The position numbers and the translations under genes were made by a program. The notes under the pieces were generated by a model. That model did no database searches, was not told where the DNA came from, and saw nothing but the letters and a program-made list of their open reading frames with translations. This document shows, one piece after another, positions 11,046 to 21,776 of a stretch of 64,000 bases of DNA. How positions within the stretch are numbered: position 1 is the stretch's first letter; each line of letters opens with the position of its first letter. Source of the DNA: Gymnopilus junonius (Eukaryota > Basidiomycota > Agaricomycetes > Agaricales > Galerinaceae); contig JADNYJ010000156.1 of the NCBI GenBank assembly GCA_015501075.1, positions 1 to 64,000 of the forward strand, read 5' to 3'.

Positions 11046-12076
11046 CTATGCCGATGGAGCGGGTTCCTTGGCTTTCAAGAATTCCGTAAAAGGAGGGATT
11101 GAGGTGATGCCGTCTTCAAGGATCTTCTGTACTGTTGGGAGATGAAACTGACAAATGTTACCGCTGCAGTTACTGCACCATGGATGAGCAACAGAGTTGT
11201 TATAGATCGAAGGGTTTCGAGTTGTTATGGCATCTCTCAAAGAAGAGATGGTTTTGATTTGTGAAAGCTTAGTAACCCACCCAAGTAAAGAGACTCGACA
11301 TGGACTGCAGACATGTTGGACGTCGTAGCAATAATAATTATAGAACATGCCGTCAATGTGTCGTATCGCATTGTCGAATATTTTCTGCCAGGCTCCCTGG
11401 TATTTCAGCTGTATGGATGATTTAGTTCACAGTATTTTGACACATGCCACCCCACTTACCCAAGGTACCACACAGTGCAATGGTAACATTTCAACCATTT
11501 CCAGGTGTGGAGTCCGACTAAGCACGAGCCCGGCTTTATCGATAGATTCTGGATAACCATGCTTCACAGAATGTGCAAGTATCTCCACTGCATGGTCGGG
11601 AAGAAATTCACTGTAGAAAGACACAAGGGTCTGATCGCAAATGTTTCGCGGATACAATTTAGCCCTCGAAGCTTACCTGAGGCGCCACTCACAAGTATTC
11701 ATTGCTGAAAAAACATCATATTTCTCTACAGCTTCTGCTACTTGTAGCAAAGTGTCGAAGTCGAGATCTTTAAGGCTCGGATGCTTCCGTGGATATACGT
11801 ATTGGAAGACGATTTCAAGCACCTTCGCTGGTTCAGTGAGATGTACGATCTCTCCTTGGGTGTCAATCTCGGGACCAGGGAATGCGCCTGTAATACCTGC
11901 GAGGTTGGAACGATGGAGTTTGAAGAGGATGCCATCTGATGACTGGATCGTGATATCAGCGTCTTGGGCGCTAACTGAACACGTCGAAGTCAGGTAAGAG
12001 TCAAAGGACCAACAAGTAATCTAATGCACTGACATTGATCGTTGACAATGGGCGTACTAAGCGCTTCGTCGGGCAT
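11046..12076 (-). CDS. BTB/POZ domain protein, copy 2 (284 aa, four exons)
   Basis: Exons on minus are 12076-12034, 11974-11677, 11610-11460 and 11408-11046, giving an uninterrupted 284-residue frame. Exons 2 and 3 are exactly 298 and 151 nt, as in copies 4 and 5. The BTB fold begins SAQDADITIQSSDGILFKLH. The last exon carries VCSPCRVSLLGW and WCSNCSGNICQF, Cys pairs typical of this local family. From its promoter through its 3' end this gene is nearly identical to copy 4 at 36.7 kb in opposite orientation, so the two come from a recent duplication. A role in protein-protein interaction is inferred from the domain only. Confidence 0.88.
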
Positions 12077-12149
12077 ATTCAAGGACACAGTTTGTAAGCA
12101 ACTCGACGAGTCAGTATGTAGCAAGGAAGAAGATTGGTTCATTTAAGTT

Positions 12150-12161
12150 TATTTATGGATT
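12150..12161 (-). promoter_or_regulatory. TATA box of BTB copy 2
   Basis: The minus strand reads GGCCAATCCATAAATAAAC about 80 bp before the ATG at 12076. The same block precedes BTB copy 4 (36,625-36,643), and a close variant, GGCCATTCCATAAATAACT, precedes copy 3. Conservation in three copies supports a core promoter. Confidence 0.6.
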
Positions 12162-12210
12162 GGCCGTGCTTTTCCCACTGGCAGTAACGTGACGAGAGTT
12201 TGGGGAGGAG

Positions 12211-12250
12211 TTATTCTAAGGTAAGATAATATCCGCCAGCCACTAGAACT
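12211..12250 (-). pseudogene. Short 5' remnant of a GGY family gene
   Basis: The minus strand reads VAGGYYLTLE followed by a stop, matching the N-terminus of member D (VAGGYYLTRD) and of member A. The remnant ends where the homology between BTB copies 2 and 4 begins (about 12,213), so it marks a duplication breakpoint. Confidence 0.55.
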
Positions 12251-12524
12251 ATGATGCTATCTCAAAGTAATTTATATCAGTGCACTGTGCGTTATAGCAA
12301 ACGAAATATCCCTTACTTCGAGTGTGGAAACGTTGATACTAGGAAGACAAAAGCCAAGAATTGAGGACCGTTTTAATAGGCAGCAATGCACCCTGCGATA
12401 TGAACTGTGGGCACACCATAGCGAAATCAATGCAACCCGTGAAATACGTGTGGTCGCCCACACGCCCACCCCGCTTGTTCCATGTAGGCTAAATGAACGT
12501 CATATAATAGGGGCTGGATGCCGT

Positions 12525-12916
12525 CTACATGAGAACAAGTGTTCCATGCTCATTATACGAACAATACGGGTCTGGAACGATTATAAACGGCGGGTTTATA
12601 ATTCCTTCGTCCTTTAGCCACCTTTTGAATATGCGGTCCTTGTCATTCTCTTCGATGTCTGGGCAGTCTTTGAAAAGCGGAAATCACTAGCCGCGACGCG
12701 TGTTTGGAAAAGGTGCCTCTCGGCGTACTTCTCCTGCTGAGTTCCTCTGGGAAAGGTGACGGAGACGGTGTCAACAGCAAGACTCCTTTCGTCGAAGTAA
12801 TCATAGAGATAATCTCTAACTTCATCGTGGTTCAAGTGCCTTGATTCATTGACAAGGTCTCCAGATGCCTTGACTAATTGAGAGTTCTCAACAAAGTAAC
12901 CACCCAAAACGAGCAT
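12525..12916 (-). CDS. GGY family member B (about 130 aa, one apparent frameshift)
   Basis: From the ATG at 12916 the frame gives MLVLGGYFVENSQL and then VSVTFPRGTQQEKY, the GGY and FPRG motifs of the family. It reaches SKTAQTSK, where one base seems lost near 12,662. In the corrected frame the sequence reads SKDCPDIEENDKDR, then PPFIIVPDP, and stops at 12525. KDCP plus a run of acidic residues is also found in member E, and FI.VPDP in members A and D, so the corrected frame is supported by paralogy. The product is unrecognised, small, probably soluble, and lacks a signal peptide or membrane segment. It lies head to head with member C. Confidence 0.6.
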
Positions 12917-12943
12917 GATCGCTTAAATGACGGTAGGTTAACG

Positions 12944-13261
12944 ATGCAGATTCAAAGTCAAGGTCATGCTCGTCTGGGATATTTCGTTGAAGACGATAAA
13001 TTGATCCAAGCTTTCGGATCTAAAGTCAGCGATCTGACCCCGACCAACATACGAGGTTGGCTTTGCAATTACTTCGAGGACAGAAGCTACGGCATCCTTG
13101 TCGATGTTGTCCTCTATCCTCGCGGATCCCAGGTAGAGAAGTATCCAGAGAAGAAATTCGTCGGCGGTACTATACTTCAAACAAAAGCGACGTACGACCA
13201 TTCTATTAATTTTTTATCCAAAGACTGGTCGTTAGCGACTATCCCCCTTTCATCTAACTAG
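12944..13261 (+). CDS. GGY family member C (105 aa, shortened C-terminus)
   Basis: The frame from the ATG at 12944 reads MQIQSQGHARLGYFVEDDKL, followed by VDVVLYPRGSQVEKYPEK, clearly paralogous to member B (GGYFVENSQL, FPRGTQQEKY). It ends after NFLSKDWSLATIP, where members B and E continue with KDCP and the acidic segment, so the C-terminal third is missing or replaced. Its ATG is only 27 bp from that of the divergent member B, leaving no room for two separate promoters. Expression is therefore uncertain. Confidence 0.55.
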   Translation: MQIQSQGHARLGYFVEDDKLIQAFGSKVSDLTPTNIRGWLCNYFEDRSYGILVDVVLYPRGSQVEKYPEKKFVGGTILQTKATYDHSINFLSKDWSLATIPLSSN

Positions 13262-13367
13262 AATTGACCTTGAAATCTACCAGATAAATCGGTTGCATTT
13301 GCCTCAAAATTTATTGCGATAAAAGAAAAGGACTAGCGCAAAATATCGAAACAAAATACATACACTA

Positions 13368-14488
13368 CTAAACGCCAGTTTTTTTGGATTTCAGGAAGTC
13401 TGTAAAAGGTGGGATTGCAGCAAATCTGTTTTCAAACATTTTCTTTACTCTTGAGAGATAAATATGACAGGCGTCTGGGCAGGAATCGCACAATTTACCC
13501 GCCTCCAAATTGTCATCGATTGAGGGATTGGAAGCATCAACGACATCTCTCAAGGAAGAGAGTGTCTTGATTTGTGAGAGTTTAATGATCCAACCCAGTA
13601 AAGAGACTCGACAGGAACGGCAGATATACCAGGGTAATGCTGGTCGGTGATTTCTCTCTGCGGCAAGAATTTGGCATTTTGAATCAGAGCCGAAGCTTTC
13701 GACCAGCTTTATCACATCGTCGAACGTTTTCTGCCAGAGCCCCTGGTATCTGATCTACGGGGATAGATGAGCTCACAACAATCTAGGGGCACGTCATTGA
13801 ACCACTTGCCCAAGGAATTACGCAGTCTGAAGGTAAATTTTCGACCATGTCCAGTAGCGGTGTTCGACAAAGCAGAGAAGCACTTTTATTGATGAGGTCG
13901 GGATAGTCAGCCTTTACGGCATGAGTAAAGACTTCGACTGCATGGCCTGGAAAACATTCACTTTAACCGGTAAAAAATATTAGAAGGGGGATAGCAAATG
14001 CATAATATAGCGAGGAGACTTACCTGAGGCGCCCTTCACAGGTGTTCATTGCCGAAAAGATCTCATACTTCACTACTGCCTCCGCCACCTCCATCAAAAT
14101 CCCAAAGTCGAGATCTTTAAGAGTCGGGTGCTTTCTCGGATAGATAAACTGGAAGACGATCTCAAGCACTTTTGCTGGTTCTGTAAGATCCACGACTTGC
14201 CCATCTGCATTACTCTCGAACGTTGTGCGACAAATTTTAAAAACTTCGTCATCGACTACTAGGATCCTTCTCCGGGTGTTGACTTCTGAACCTGGGAATG
14301 CACCACTGTTTGTCGTAATATTTTGACGATGAAGTCTGAAGAGGATGCCGTCCGATGATTTGATCGTAATATCAGCATCTTGGGCGCTAACTGGGCATGA
14401 CATGTAAAGTAAGGCCAGACCGAACAGACTTGAGTGCATACATCCACTTACATTTGCTGTTGATGACCAGTTTATTTCCTTTGGTCAT
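13368..14488 (-). CDS. BTB/POZ domain protein, copy 3 (313 aa, with 23-residue insertion)
   Basis: Exons on minus are 14488-14452, 14390-14024, 13960-13810 and 13754-13368, with an open frame throughout. The BTB segment starts SAQDADITIKSSDGILFRLH. Exon 2 is 69 nt longer than in its paralogues, adding about 23 residues around RRRILVVDDEVFKICRTTF before the shared LTEPAKVLEIVF. The donor after exon 3 is GC (GCAAGT) where copy 2 has GTAAGT, so this would be a GC-AG intron. The Cys pairs YICRSCRVSLLGW and LCDSC are kept. An alternative reading would remove part of the insertion as a cryptic intron, but the frame does not then close. Confidence 0.8.
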
Positions 14489-14570
14489 ATTGGATATCTG
14501 ATGGACTACGTGCCTGGCTGGAGGTGTTCAGAGGACAGTGGTAGTAGCAGTTGGAGATAAAGGTGAAGAG

Positions 14571-14582
14571 AGTTATTTATGG
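14571..14582 (-). promoter_or_regulatory. TATA box of BTB copy 3
   Basis: The minus strand reads GGCCATTCCATAAATAACT about 85 bp upstream of the ATG at 14488, preceded by GTGACTG and GAAAAGCC. The arrangement is the same as upstream of copies 2 and 4. Confidence 0.55.
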
Positions 14583-14599
14583 AATGGCCTTGGCTTTTC

Positions 14600-15055
14600 A
14601 CCATGAGGTCAGTCACGTTCCATCTTTGCCCGCACGGCGCACGCCTATAGTAAGTAAAGAGATCCTGAATCGTCGGCGTCCGCATAGGTTGGAGAACCTA
14701 CTTTGGAATTAAGTTGGCTCAGCAAGCATAGCGAGAGGTAGAAAATGGTATATTCCTCATAAAGAAAAGAAAAGGAAAAACAGTATAATACATACGAAAA
14801 CGGAAAGAGGGGAATAGCAAGAGGCACATCACCGACGCCAAAGATGCAGCACCATCTGCTTCATCTGAACTGAATATACTTCAAGGTTGAGATCCGACTC
14901 CTGAGGAAATTTTGATATGTGAGGCGAGAAATAAAAGAAAAGAAAAATGATTATCAGCTCCCTATTGGACCCAAAAAGGGAGGGAAAAAGCCGCACTAAC
15001 TCTTGATAAACTCTTTAACCTTCAGCTTCTAGGAATCTCCTGAAACTAGAAACGA
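14600..15055. other. Intergenic, nothing recognised
   Basis: Purine-rich stretches (for example 14,760-14,800) and no long frame. It separates BTB copy 3 from the decayed EXO70 copy. Confidence 0.45.
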
Positions 15056-16340
15056 TCACAAATACAATGACATCGCCATCTCGCCCCTCCCTTCACTTCC
15101 AATACCTTCACAAACCGATGCCGTTCCACCGCATCCTCCACAACTTCGTCGTTTCTCCTCAGCCTGCGCCTCGGCACCGCCCACACCAAGACCAAATGCA
15201 CCTCCTTTGTCCATTTCCCTGGGGTTCATCGATGGTGGTTTCAGAAGGAGAGGTTGGTGTCGAAGTACTTGACTTCTATCCGATATTTCCATCGTCTTCT
15301 TCCTTGTTTGTGTTCAGAGCATTCACCCTTCTTCCAGTTCCCATATCCAAGTATACACAAGGTCGACTCGACCGCGCTCTGGACTTGAGGCATTCTTTCA
15401 GGATACGATAATGGTACAGTCTAAACAAGCAAAAGAGACTAAATCAGCATTAATCCGCGTGCACATAGTCACTAGAAAGCAAACAAAATGGACCGAGCCT
15501 GCAGAATCCATCAACTTCAACTGACCCACCCGCCAGTAGAACAATCTGAAAGCAAACCCTCCAACTCGTTCCCCTCCTCCACATCCGGTTCACCTTTCGA
15601 AAGCACCTGATCCCAGTGTTTCTGGAGGGACAGAAAGCCCAGATACACCGACAGCGCGAGGATGTCGTACACTTATGTAGCGACTTCTTGCTGAGCACGA
15701 TAGCTTGAATGAGGATCATGTCAAACAACTTGAGGATGGGCGCAAAGGGCGGTATAGGATAATACCATGAACACAGGGGCGGTGAGCAAGGACCTCCCAA
15801 GCAGGAGTTGGTGAATAGTTTGAGGGCGCGCGTGAGGAGCATGGCCCACAACGATACCGGCACCAGTGACGCAGAGAGCAGCGACGGCTCAAGCAAGTGC
15901 TGGTACTCCTCCAGCGCACATTCATTACCCCGTTCGCGTATCTCGGAGTTCGGTGAGAGGTCTAAGGGAGGCAGGGAAGGAGGAGAGCATATTGTTGGGT
16001 ATTGTGAGAATTAGAAGGATAGGGACGACGGTGACAGCTGGGTGCGTGAGCAGTACGAGGAGTCTGCAAAGTGAAGACACGACAGGTGAAAGCAGGGGCA
16101 GGAGATCCAATGGAGGCAGGGACGGAGGTGAACATAGTCGAGCCGCGTGTAGGGATGAGACCAGATGAGATTTCAGCGGCAGCGGTGCCGGCGAGGCGAG
16201 CCTAGGAGCAGATGATGCGGATGATGATGTGGTAGGAAGAAAAGAGGAGAAGAGTGCTCACTGTTGCTACTAATAGTCGGAATACGATGCTGGGGTTGAA
16301 CCGTTTGAGCGTATCTCTGTATGTTAATCTAGCCAGGATG
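15056..16340 (-). pseudogene. EXO70: Decayed EXO70 (exocyst subunit) copy, left arm
   Basis: No long frame remains, but nucleotide blocks match the better EXO70 copy at 40.4-42.9 kb in the same order. These include the segment for CTCAAGTCCAGAGCGCGGTC (near 15,380), the LIRKSLHKY region and the leucine-rich helix before it (15,650-15,760), the CTCATCTGGTCTCA block and ATGTTCACCTCC (near 16,130), and AGCAACAGTGAGC (near 16,275). Substitutions, stops and deletions occur throughout, unlike the homopolymer-only breaks of the 40 kb copy. It is a true relic. It sits between SPR and BTB as in the right arm. Confidence 0.7.
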
Positions 16341-16620
16341 AGAGCTGTAGGTACCTTGAGGACATAGATTAAGACTGGTAAAGGCTCAAACGCACCTTCG
16401 TAGAATCAGCCAAACCTTGCTATGCAGTCGACAGATTTCCGAACCTCACCCACGTCATTGGTCACAACATTTGTCGAAAGAGGCCGCCATAGGGAAGCAA
16501 CACATTGATTCTTTAATATTTACTATGTCTCTTCTTCCGAACCTCTGCTGCGATGTAGAGAGAGAGGGTCGATTTCTCGAGCTGGACCTAACGTTTGTCG
16601 AAACTGTCGAGGATAGCTTC
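16341..16620. other. Spacer, nothing recognised
   Basis: Short frames only. The sequence does not clearly match the corresponding part of the right arm (34.9-35.3 kb), so this is a diverged stretch of the inverted repeat. Confidence 0.4.
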
Positions 16621-19400
16621 AAAAAAGAAGCACAATTCCTTGGGTACACGATACGATAAACTCAGATACAGAATTCAGCAAGAAAGAATGATAGCGAAAC
16701 GGAGGATGCAAGTACACGATAGAAAGAAAAAGATACTCGGAGAGAGAGAAAAAGAAAACCTTGATTACTCATGTAGGCAGCTGATCGTCCTGGGCGATGT
16801 TCCCACGGACCGATACCGATATGGATGCGAAGAAATTTTATCTTGCATCCACCTCCTCCACTTGTCTCGAAACAGATCCCAGCCACCCTCTCACTGTTGC
16901 TCTTCATCAGGGCTACAAAGGAGGTCATCGAGTGTCAGTACAACTAGAAGGCAAACCGTCCAAATTTCAATCACTCACACAACTCTCCCGCTGACCGTAA
17001 CAAATTCCCCTCCTGCAGGCTCGTTCCTCATCACTGCGCCGGTCTTGGCTTTGAAGGTTTTGTGCTCGTGTTCAACTTCGTCGCCGCTTGGAGGTAATAC
17101 GATCATGTTCTCATCCTCCCATGTCACGCAGTATCCTTGTCCTCTGGTGCGCCGTCTATGGGGCGCGGCTTTCTGTGTTTCCTGCGGTGCGTTCGTATAT
17201 TGCGATGGCCCACTGTAATGAAGTGAGCGGATTCTCAATCTCTGATCTCGAGAGGCGGAGCCTAGTATGACTTACCTTTGAGCGGGCTGCAACGTGCATG
17301 GATGTTCTTGCTCAACAAAGGCTTCTTTGGAGCTTGAATCTGATCCGCCTCTGTTGCGGCGGTCAAATTTAAAGTTACTGCGGGTTCCGTCTCTCCATGG
17401 TGGAGAACGGAACCGTGTGTTGTCTGGTGTGGGTGTGCGATCCCCTGCGTTTTGGCGAGGGGGTGGTTGGTCTTGGGCATGCCTTCCCCGATCCGCAGTC
17501 TTGGACTTCGGATATGGTTGGTGTCTATTATCCGGTCGAGGAACTGCTTGGCGAAGAGAAGGGTCCGGGTACTGCGGTCGCTGTTGTATCCCTCGTAGTT
17601 GGATTGGGTGGCAACATAGGAGGAAGAGGAAGGGCCCGCATGGTAATCAGCCGATGCTGGATGTTGGATGATCGGGGGCGCAACTGTCGAAGGCGCTGTT
17701 GTTCGGGGTTTCGTGGCCGCGCGTTATTGTAGCCCTGGAACTCGTTTGTGTCTGGTGCGATGAAGTAGGGAGGCTGGTGCGTTGCATGAGGGGGCGGTGC
17801 TAGGACAGGGTAATGCTGACCGAAGTTTGCAGTGACTAGTACATCAAAGAAGGTATTAGCATCTTTATTTTACTTGTTCTGCAGGAAAGCAAATACCTGT
17901 TCTGGCATCCTGGGGGTAATATCCTGTAGGGTAGGCGCGACGTTCATGTTGGTGTTCTCCCCATAATTATAGTTATAATCTTGGACTTCCCGCCCATCTG
18001 GTATTGGGTATATGGCCTCGAAGTTGAGGAGCTGGGGCGTATCCATATCCCATGTTCATTGGGTATGAGGGGGCAAAGTTGGGGAGCGAAGTTGTGAGCT
18101 GGTTGACGAGTGTTGGAGGATGGACCGTGCATTGTTCCGGGATGGATGAACATATCGGCGGGGTTCATCGTTCCGGAAGGAGTGGAGAAGGTGTGTAGTG
18201 TGCAGTTTGTGGTGGTGGCGTAAATGCCGATGCCTGGGGCGATCCAGAGATGGAGGAAGAAATGTAAGAAGCAGAGGAAGGAGACGACGACGGGGGAGAA
18301 GAGGAGGATGCCGGAGATGATCCCGAGGAAGAAGACGATGATAAGTACGAAAGGTGACCGAAATTATTGTCGGTGCGATACTCGGGCGATCCAGAAGGGG
18401 AGGAAGTGGAAGGTGAAGCAGAGGAGGGAGGCAACGATTGCGGAGGAGGACAATATGATTGCGATGAAACCGAGAGAGAAGACAAGGAATATGGCAGTGG
18501 TCCAAAGTTGTTGTCGGTGGGGTGTTCGCCAGGGATCTCGACGCGTTGTTGCATGGATGCACGTACAATCGCTTGTTGTCTTTCTGTTTCTTCCAGACGG
18601 CGGATCGTTTCCAGGATCAGAAGTCCCATTTCCTTGGTCTTGTTCAATGCAGAGGAGGATGGAGAAGAGAGAGAGGAAGTGGAAGAACAAGGCGGCGACG
18701 AAAATTGGATATATTGCTCGACTTCTGCCTTCAAAGACAAATAGTCGATGGTGGCAGGGATTGTATGTGGTTCCTGCTCAGACATCGACTGAATCGACTG
18801 TTCGTGGCCTAGCTCCTCCACAGACAGCAATTGTGGTAAGCGCTTTGGAATGAACCAGTCTGCTGCAGTCTCACTGCTCGCAATAGGCTGGTCTCCGAAG
18901 CCCTGAAGAGCTGAACAATAATGCGTGAATAACGCAGAATAACGGAAACTGTGGCTGAACGTTTACCTTCCATCTGAAACGACATCTGGAGGTAATCAAT
19001 ACACGCGAAACCGTAATTGTCACTCATAATAGCGGAGGGATATTTAGTCGATTAAAGACGGAGTGGGATGGTGGGTGGGGGCAAGTTATTGTGGGGGGGG
19101 CGAAGAAAGAATTCCGTCCACACACCCTGTTATAAACCCAGCCATAACTCCGGCGCAACGTGTTGTTCACGCCACTCGAGTGCCCCTCAAGGGGTTCCCC
19201 CACGCCTTTTACCGCACTACAAGGCATGACTCGTCTCAATCGCTCGAACAATGTATTTTAATCAAAAAGTTTTTATTTCTTCATCACTTGATTGACATAT
19301 TTACCCAGGCTTGGGCGTAAATTGCCACGCAATCTTCGCCAATCTTGGATATCACGGCTCGATTTCCGTCATCTGACCCTTATTGTCTCTGTGGGTGTCG
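16620..19400 (-). repeat. Left arm of a large inverted duplication (SPR block)
   Basis: The reverse complement of this block matches 32,075-34,885 almost base for base over long runs, including non-coding parts. One example is the stretch with CGGCGCAACGTGTTGTTCACG and CAATGTATTTTAATCAAAAAG. The inner ends lie near 19,400 and 32,075, where similarity stops after CATCTGACCCTTATTGTCT. The spacer between the arms is about 12.7 kb. Confidence 0.8.
16891..19027 (-). CDS. Ser/Pro-rich protein of unknown function (SPR), left copy
   Basis: Exons on minus are proposed as 19027-18967, 18910-17897, 17835-17276, 17212-16979 and 16912-16891, by alignment with the right copy. The protein starts MSDNYGFACIDYLQMSFQ. 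Exon 2 is very rich in Ser and Pro (PSSSSPPSSSPSSASY) and predicted disordered. Exon 4 holds a compact conserved segment with GQGYCVTWEDENMIVLPPSG and GGEFVTVSGRV, perhaps the only folded part. At about 18,170 one base seems lost from a C run (LLPER then stop, where the right copy reads SSGTMN). A second shift lies near 17,975 and a small indel near 17,945. The function is not recognised. Compared with the right copy the last residues differ (PDEEQQ instead of PDKE). Confidence 0.6.
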
Positions 19401-19668
19401 CAGCCTTGAGAAGATTGTTGAATAAGTAAAACAATCTGTGTTGAAAGATGCATTCCGCCTTCCTGTACATTCTATGCACCTCATAGTATTGTGTTATGCT
19501 CTGTAGATTACATCCAGTCATTGATGTCTAGACCGGTCTCTTCATTTAGCTGCTAGCGAAAAACATGACCATTGCAGGATTGACTAAACCGTCATCTTCT
19601 TTTAACTGTCTCTGAGTTCATGCCCTAAATTATTTGTGCTACAGACCAATGGGAATAAAGACTAGAGT
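19400..19668. other. Spacer inside the inverted repeat, nothing recognised
   Basis: Unique sequence between the inner end of the left arm and the 3' end of the first F-box gene. No frame of note. Confidence 0.45.
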
Positions 19669-21335
19669 CTAGAGCAGTGCTAAATCTTTATGTCCACTGG
19701 ATCTCTGGATAATCGACTCTGAAGAAGTTTGTGACTGTTTAGAATGGTGATAATTTCTAGATGTTTTAATAATGTCCACGTCTTCTATTTCAGTAAAAAT
19801 TGCGAGCTTCATCCCTGCCTCCCATAGATTGTGAATGTGATCTAGGATGTCCACATCAATGTACGACAAAGGGGCATCGTTTGCACTCCAGCCCTTGATA
19901 TATAACTGAATAAACTTCAAGGGCCTTTGTCTCATACCAAATAGCTTCTCGACCTCGGCGAATAACTTGTTCCATGTCCAATGCCAAGGCCGATTGATCA
20001 AATATGTAAAAGAGGTGAGCAATGGAAGAAACTGTCCTTCTTCAACATTTTCATCTGGGATGACAGTCTCTGTGAGTCGCTCCAGAAGATTTTCCTCCTT
20101 CCAGACCCAGAAGCATGGGGAAACATGGAGGTGTCGGAGGGAGGGTATACCTTTCAACAGAGATATCATGTCACTGTCATTGATGGGGGTCTCAAGGAAA
20201 AATAATTGTTGAAGATGGCATGAAGAGTGTATCAGGAAGGAGAGTGTAGCAAGGCCTAGTCGACCATACTGAACATTTTCGAAGGTCAGGGTTTCCAAAG
20301 CGGGGCAGGAAATACATGTTAATAACGGGCTCACACCAATTCTATCGCAAATTCTGAGTCTCCGAAGGCATGGGAGAGTGACAACTTTGCCAGAGAAGGA
20401 CGAATCGTCTTCGTCGGGCTGTTTTGTTCCAACAATTGCAAAGCTCTCAAGCAGCTGCGCATGTTTGGCCATTTCAACACATTCCTTGAGGCCAATTCTG
20501 AATACTTGTATGTGGGTTAGCCGGTTAAATCCAATTGCAATGGAATTGAAAGAGAAATCGCCGCAGAGCCGAAGTTCCCTAGGACTGGCATTTGCCATCT
20601 CAAACCCGCTGTCACCTTCAGACAACCTTTTCGTTTCCAGTCTGAGCGACTGAAGAATGCTAGGGGTTCCGTAAGTGCCTTGAAACAGAGAGAGACAGTC
20701 TCTCGGCAATGTCAAGTCAAGTGTCTGCCAACGTGGTGACAATTTGTTGAGACACTCGGATAAGGCCCGTACGCCCAATGATGTTCTCGGGCTGAACGTT
20801 TTTGAAGAGGAGTGGACTTTGAGAGACAAAGGTAGATTCCCGGATCGGGACAACCACTCCATTGCCAAATCCTGCAACTCGACCCGTTTACCCACTCTAT
20901 CGGCATCTATGTCGATAAAATTCCACACGCCAGGAGTCGACCACGCAATGTCCCTCCAATTTCGGCATACGGCCCCAAAGTGAAAGGAGTAGCGAGAAGT
21001 CGACGATTAGCCTGTGGTTGTTCTTCCATATATGGAGATGCACTGAACAATTCTGTTGGTATGCATGTCTGGAAGATCTTGGAGATAATCTCGACTGGGA
21101 GACGTGCGGACATCGGGTCATGGAGGTCGTTCATCTGCACGCGCGCCTTTCGATGGCGTTCGAATAACTTGTAAAGCTTGTCCTTTACGGCAGCGATTTC
21201 GGATTCGATTTCTTGCATTGTGAGGCATGGCTGGCAAGCCGCACCACCTGAAGCCAGGTGGCACCCATGAAATGGCTTGAAGAGACTGGGGTCATCAAAG
21301 CATCTACAGAACATGCATGTCGTTATTTCGATCAT
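19669..21335 (-). CDS. F-box protein with Leu-rich C-terminal region, copy A
   Basis: Reading from the ATG at 21335 gives MIEITTCMFCRCFDD. The N-terminus has a CX2C-X14-C-X8-CX2C pattern (CMFC, C, CQPC), then a helix (FERHRKARVQM) and the F-box LPVEIISKIFQTCIP. The frame shifts by one base at a four-G run near 20,972, where LG is followed by AVCRNWRDIAWSTPGVWNF in the next frame. That frame then stays open for 419 codons of LRR-like sequence (PCLRRLRICDRIG, GIPSLRHLHVSP) to 19669. F-box proteins recruit substrates to SCF ubiquitin ligases through Skp1. The single shift is probably a homopolymer error, as the very long open part argues for an intact gene. The start could lie further upstream. 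Confidence 0.75.
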
Positions 21336-21339
21336 GGAA

Positions 21340-21776
21340 ATGAGGTGTAAGAGAGAGGGGTATAAGCCTTTAGAAATGCTTTGCTTCAATGTTTAACGTT
21401 GAACGTTGAAAACATGCAGTAGTTGGTTGAGAAGTTGAGAACGGGCCATGATCCGGATTTCGGAAATGTCCGTGGACGTGGCTAAGAAAATAATGGGTGA
21501 AGGGGCGATAATACTGGCATGGACACTAGTGATTTGGTTCCGGCCAAGGGGTTTAAGCTAGCATATCATCGGTACAAGATCATGATGGATTACCAGCTCA
21601 CCCATAGCAGGTCAGAGAAGGAATGGCTGAAACGCCATGTATTCTGGGTGCCATTTATGTCACCGATAATTTAAGTAGAGGAGCTCAAGTTTCGTATGCA
21701 TGGGATGTGATTGTAAAATTATGTATATAGTGAAGCAAAGTGGCGTTCATGACCTTAGAGATAATGCTGGCGATGG
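21340..21776. other. Intergenic between the two F-box paralogues
   Basis: About 440 bp with no gene recognised. It holds the promoter side of copy A and the 3' side of copy B. Confidence 0.45.

Noticed and set aside
12324..12617. 97-codon plus-strand frame
   Set aside because: It is antisense to the C-terminal part of GGY member B, whose motifs are supported by paralogues.
18224..18853. Long plus-strand frames opposite the SPR gene (up to 209 codons)
   Set aside because: They are antisense to Ser/Pro-rich codons, which rarely give stops on the other strand. No domain or paralogue supports them.
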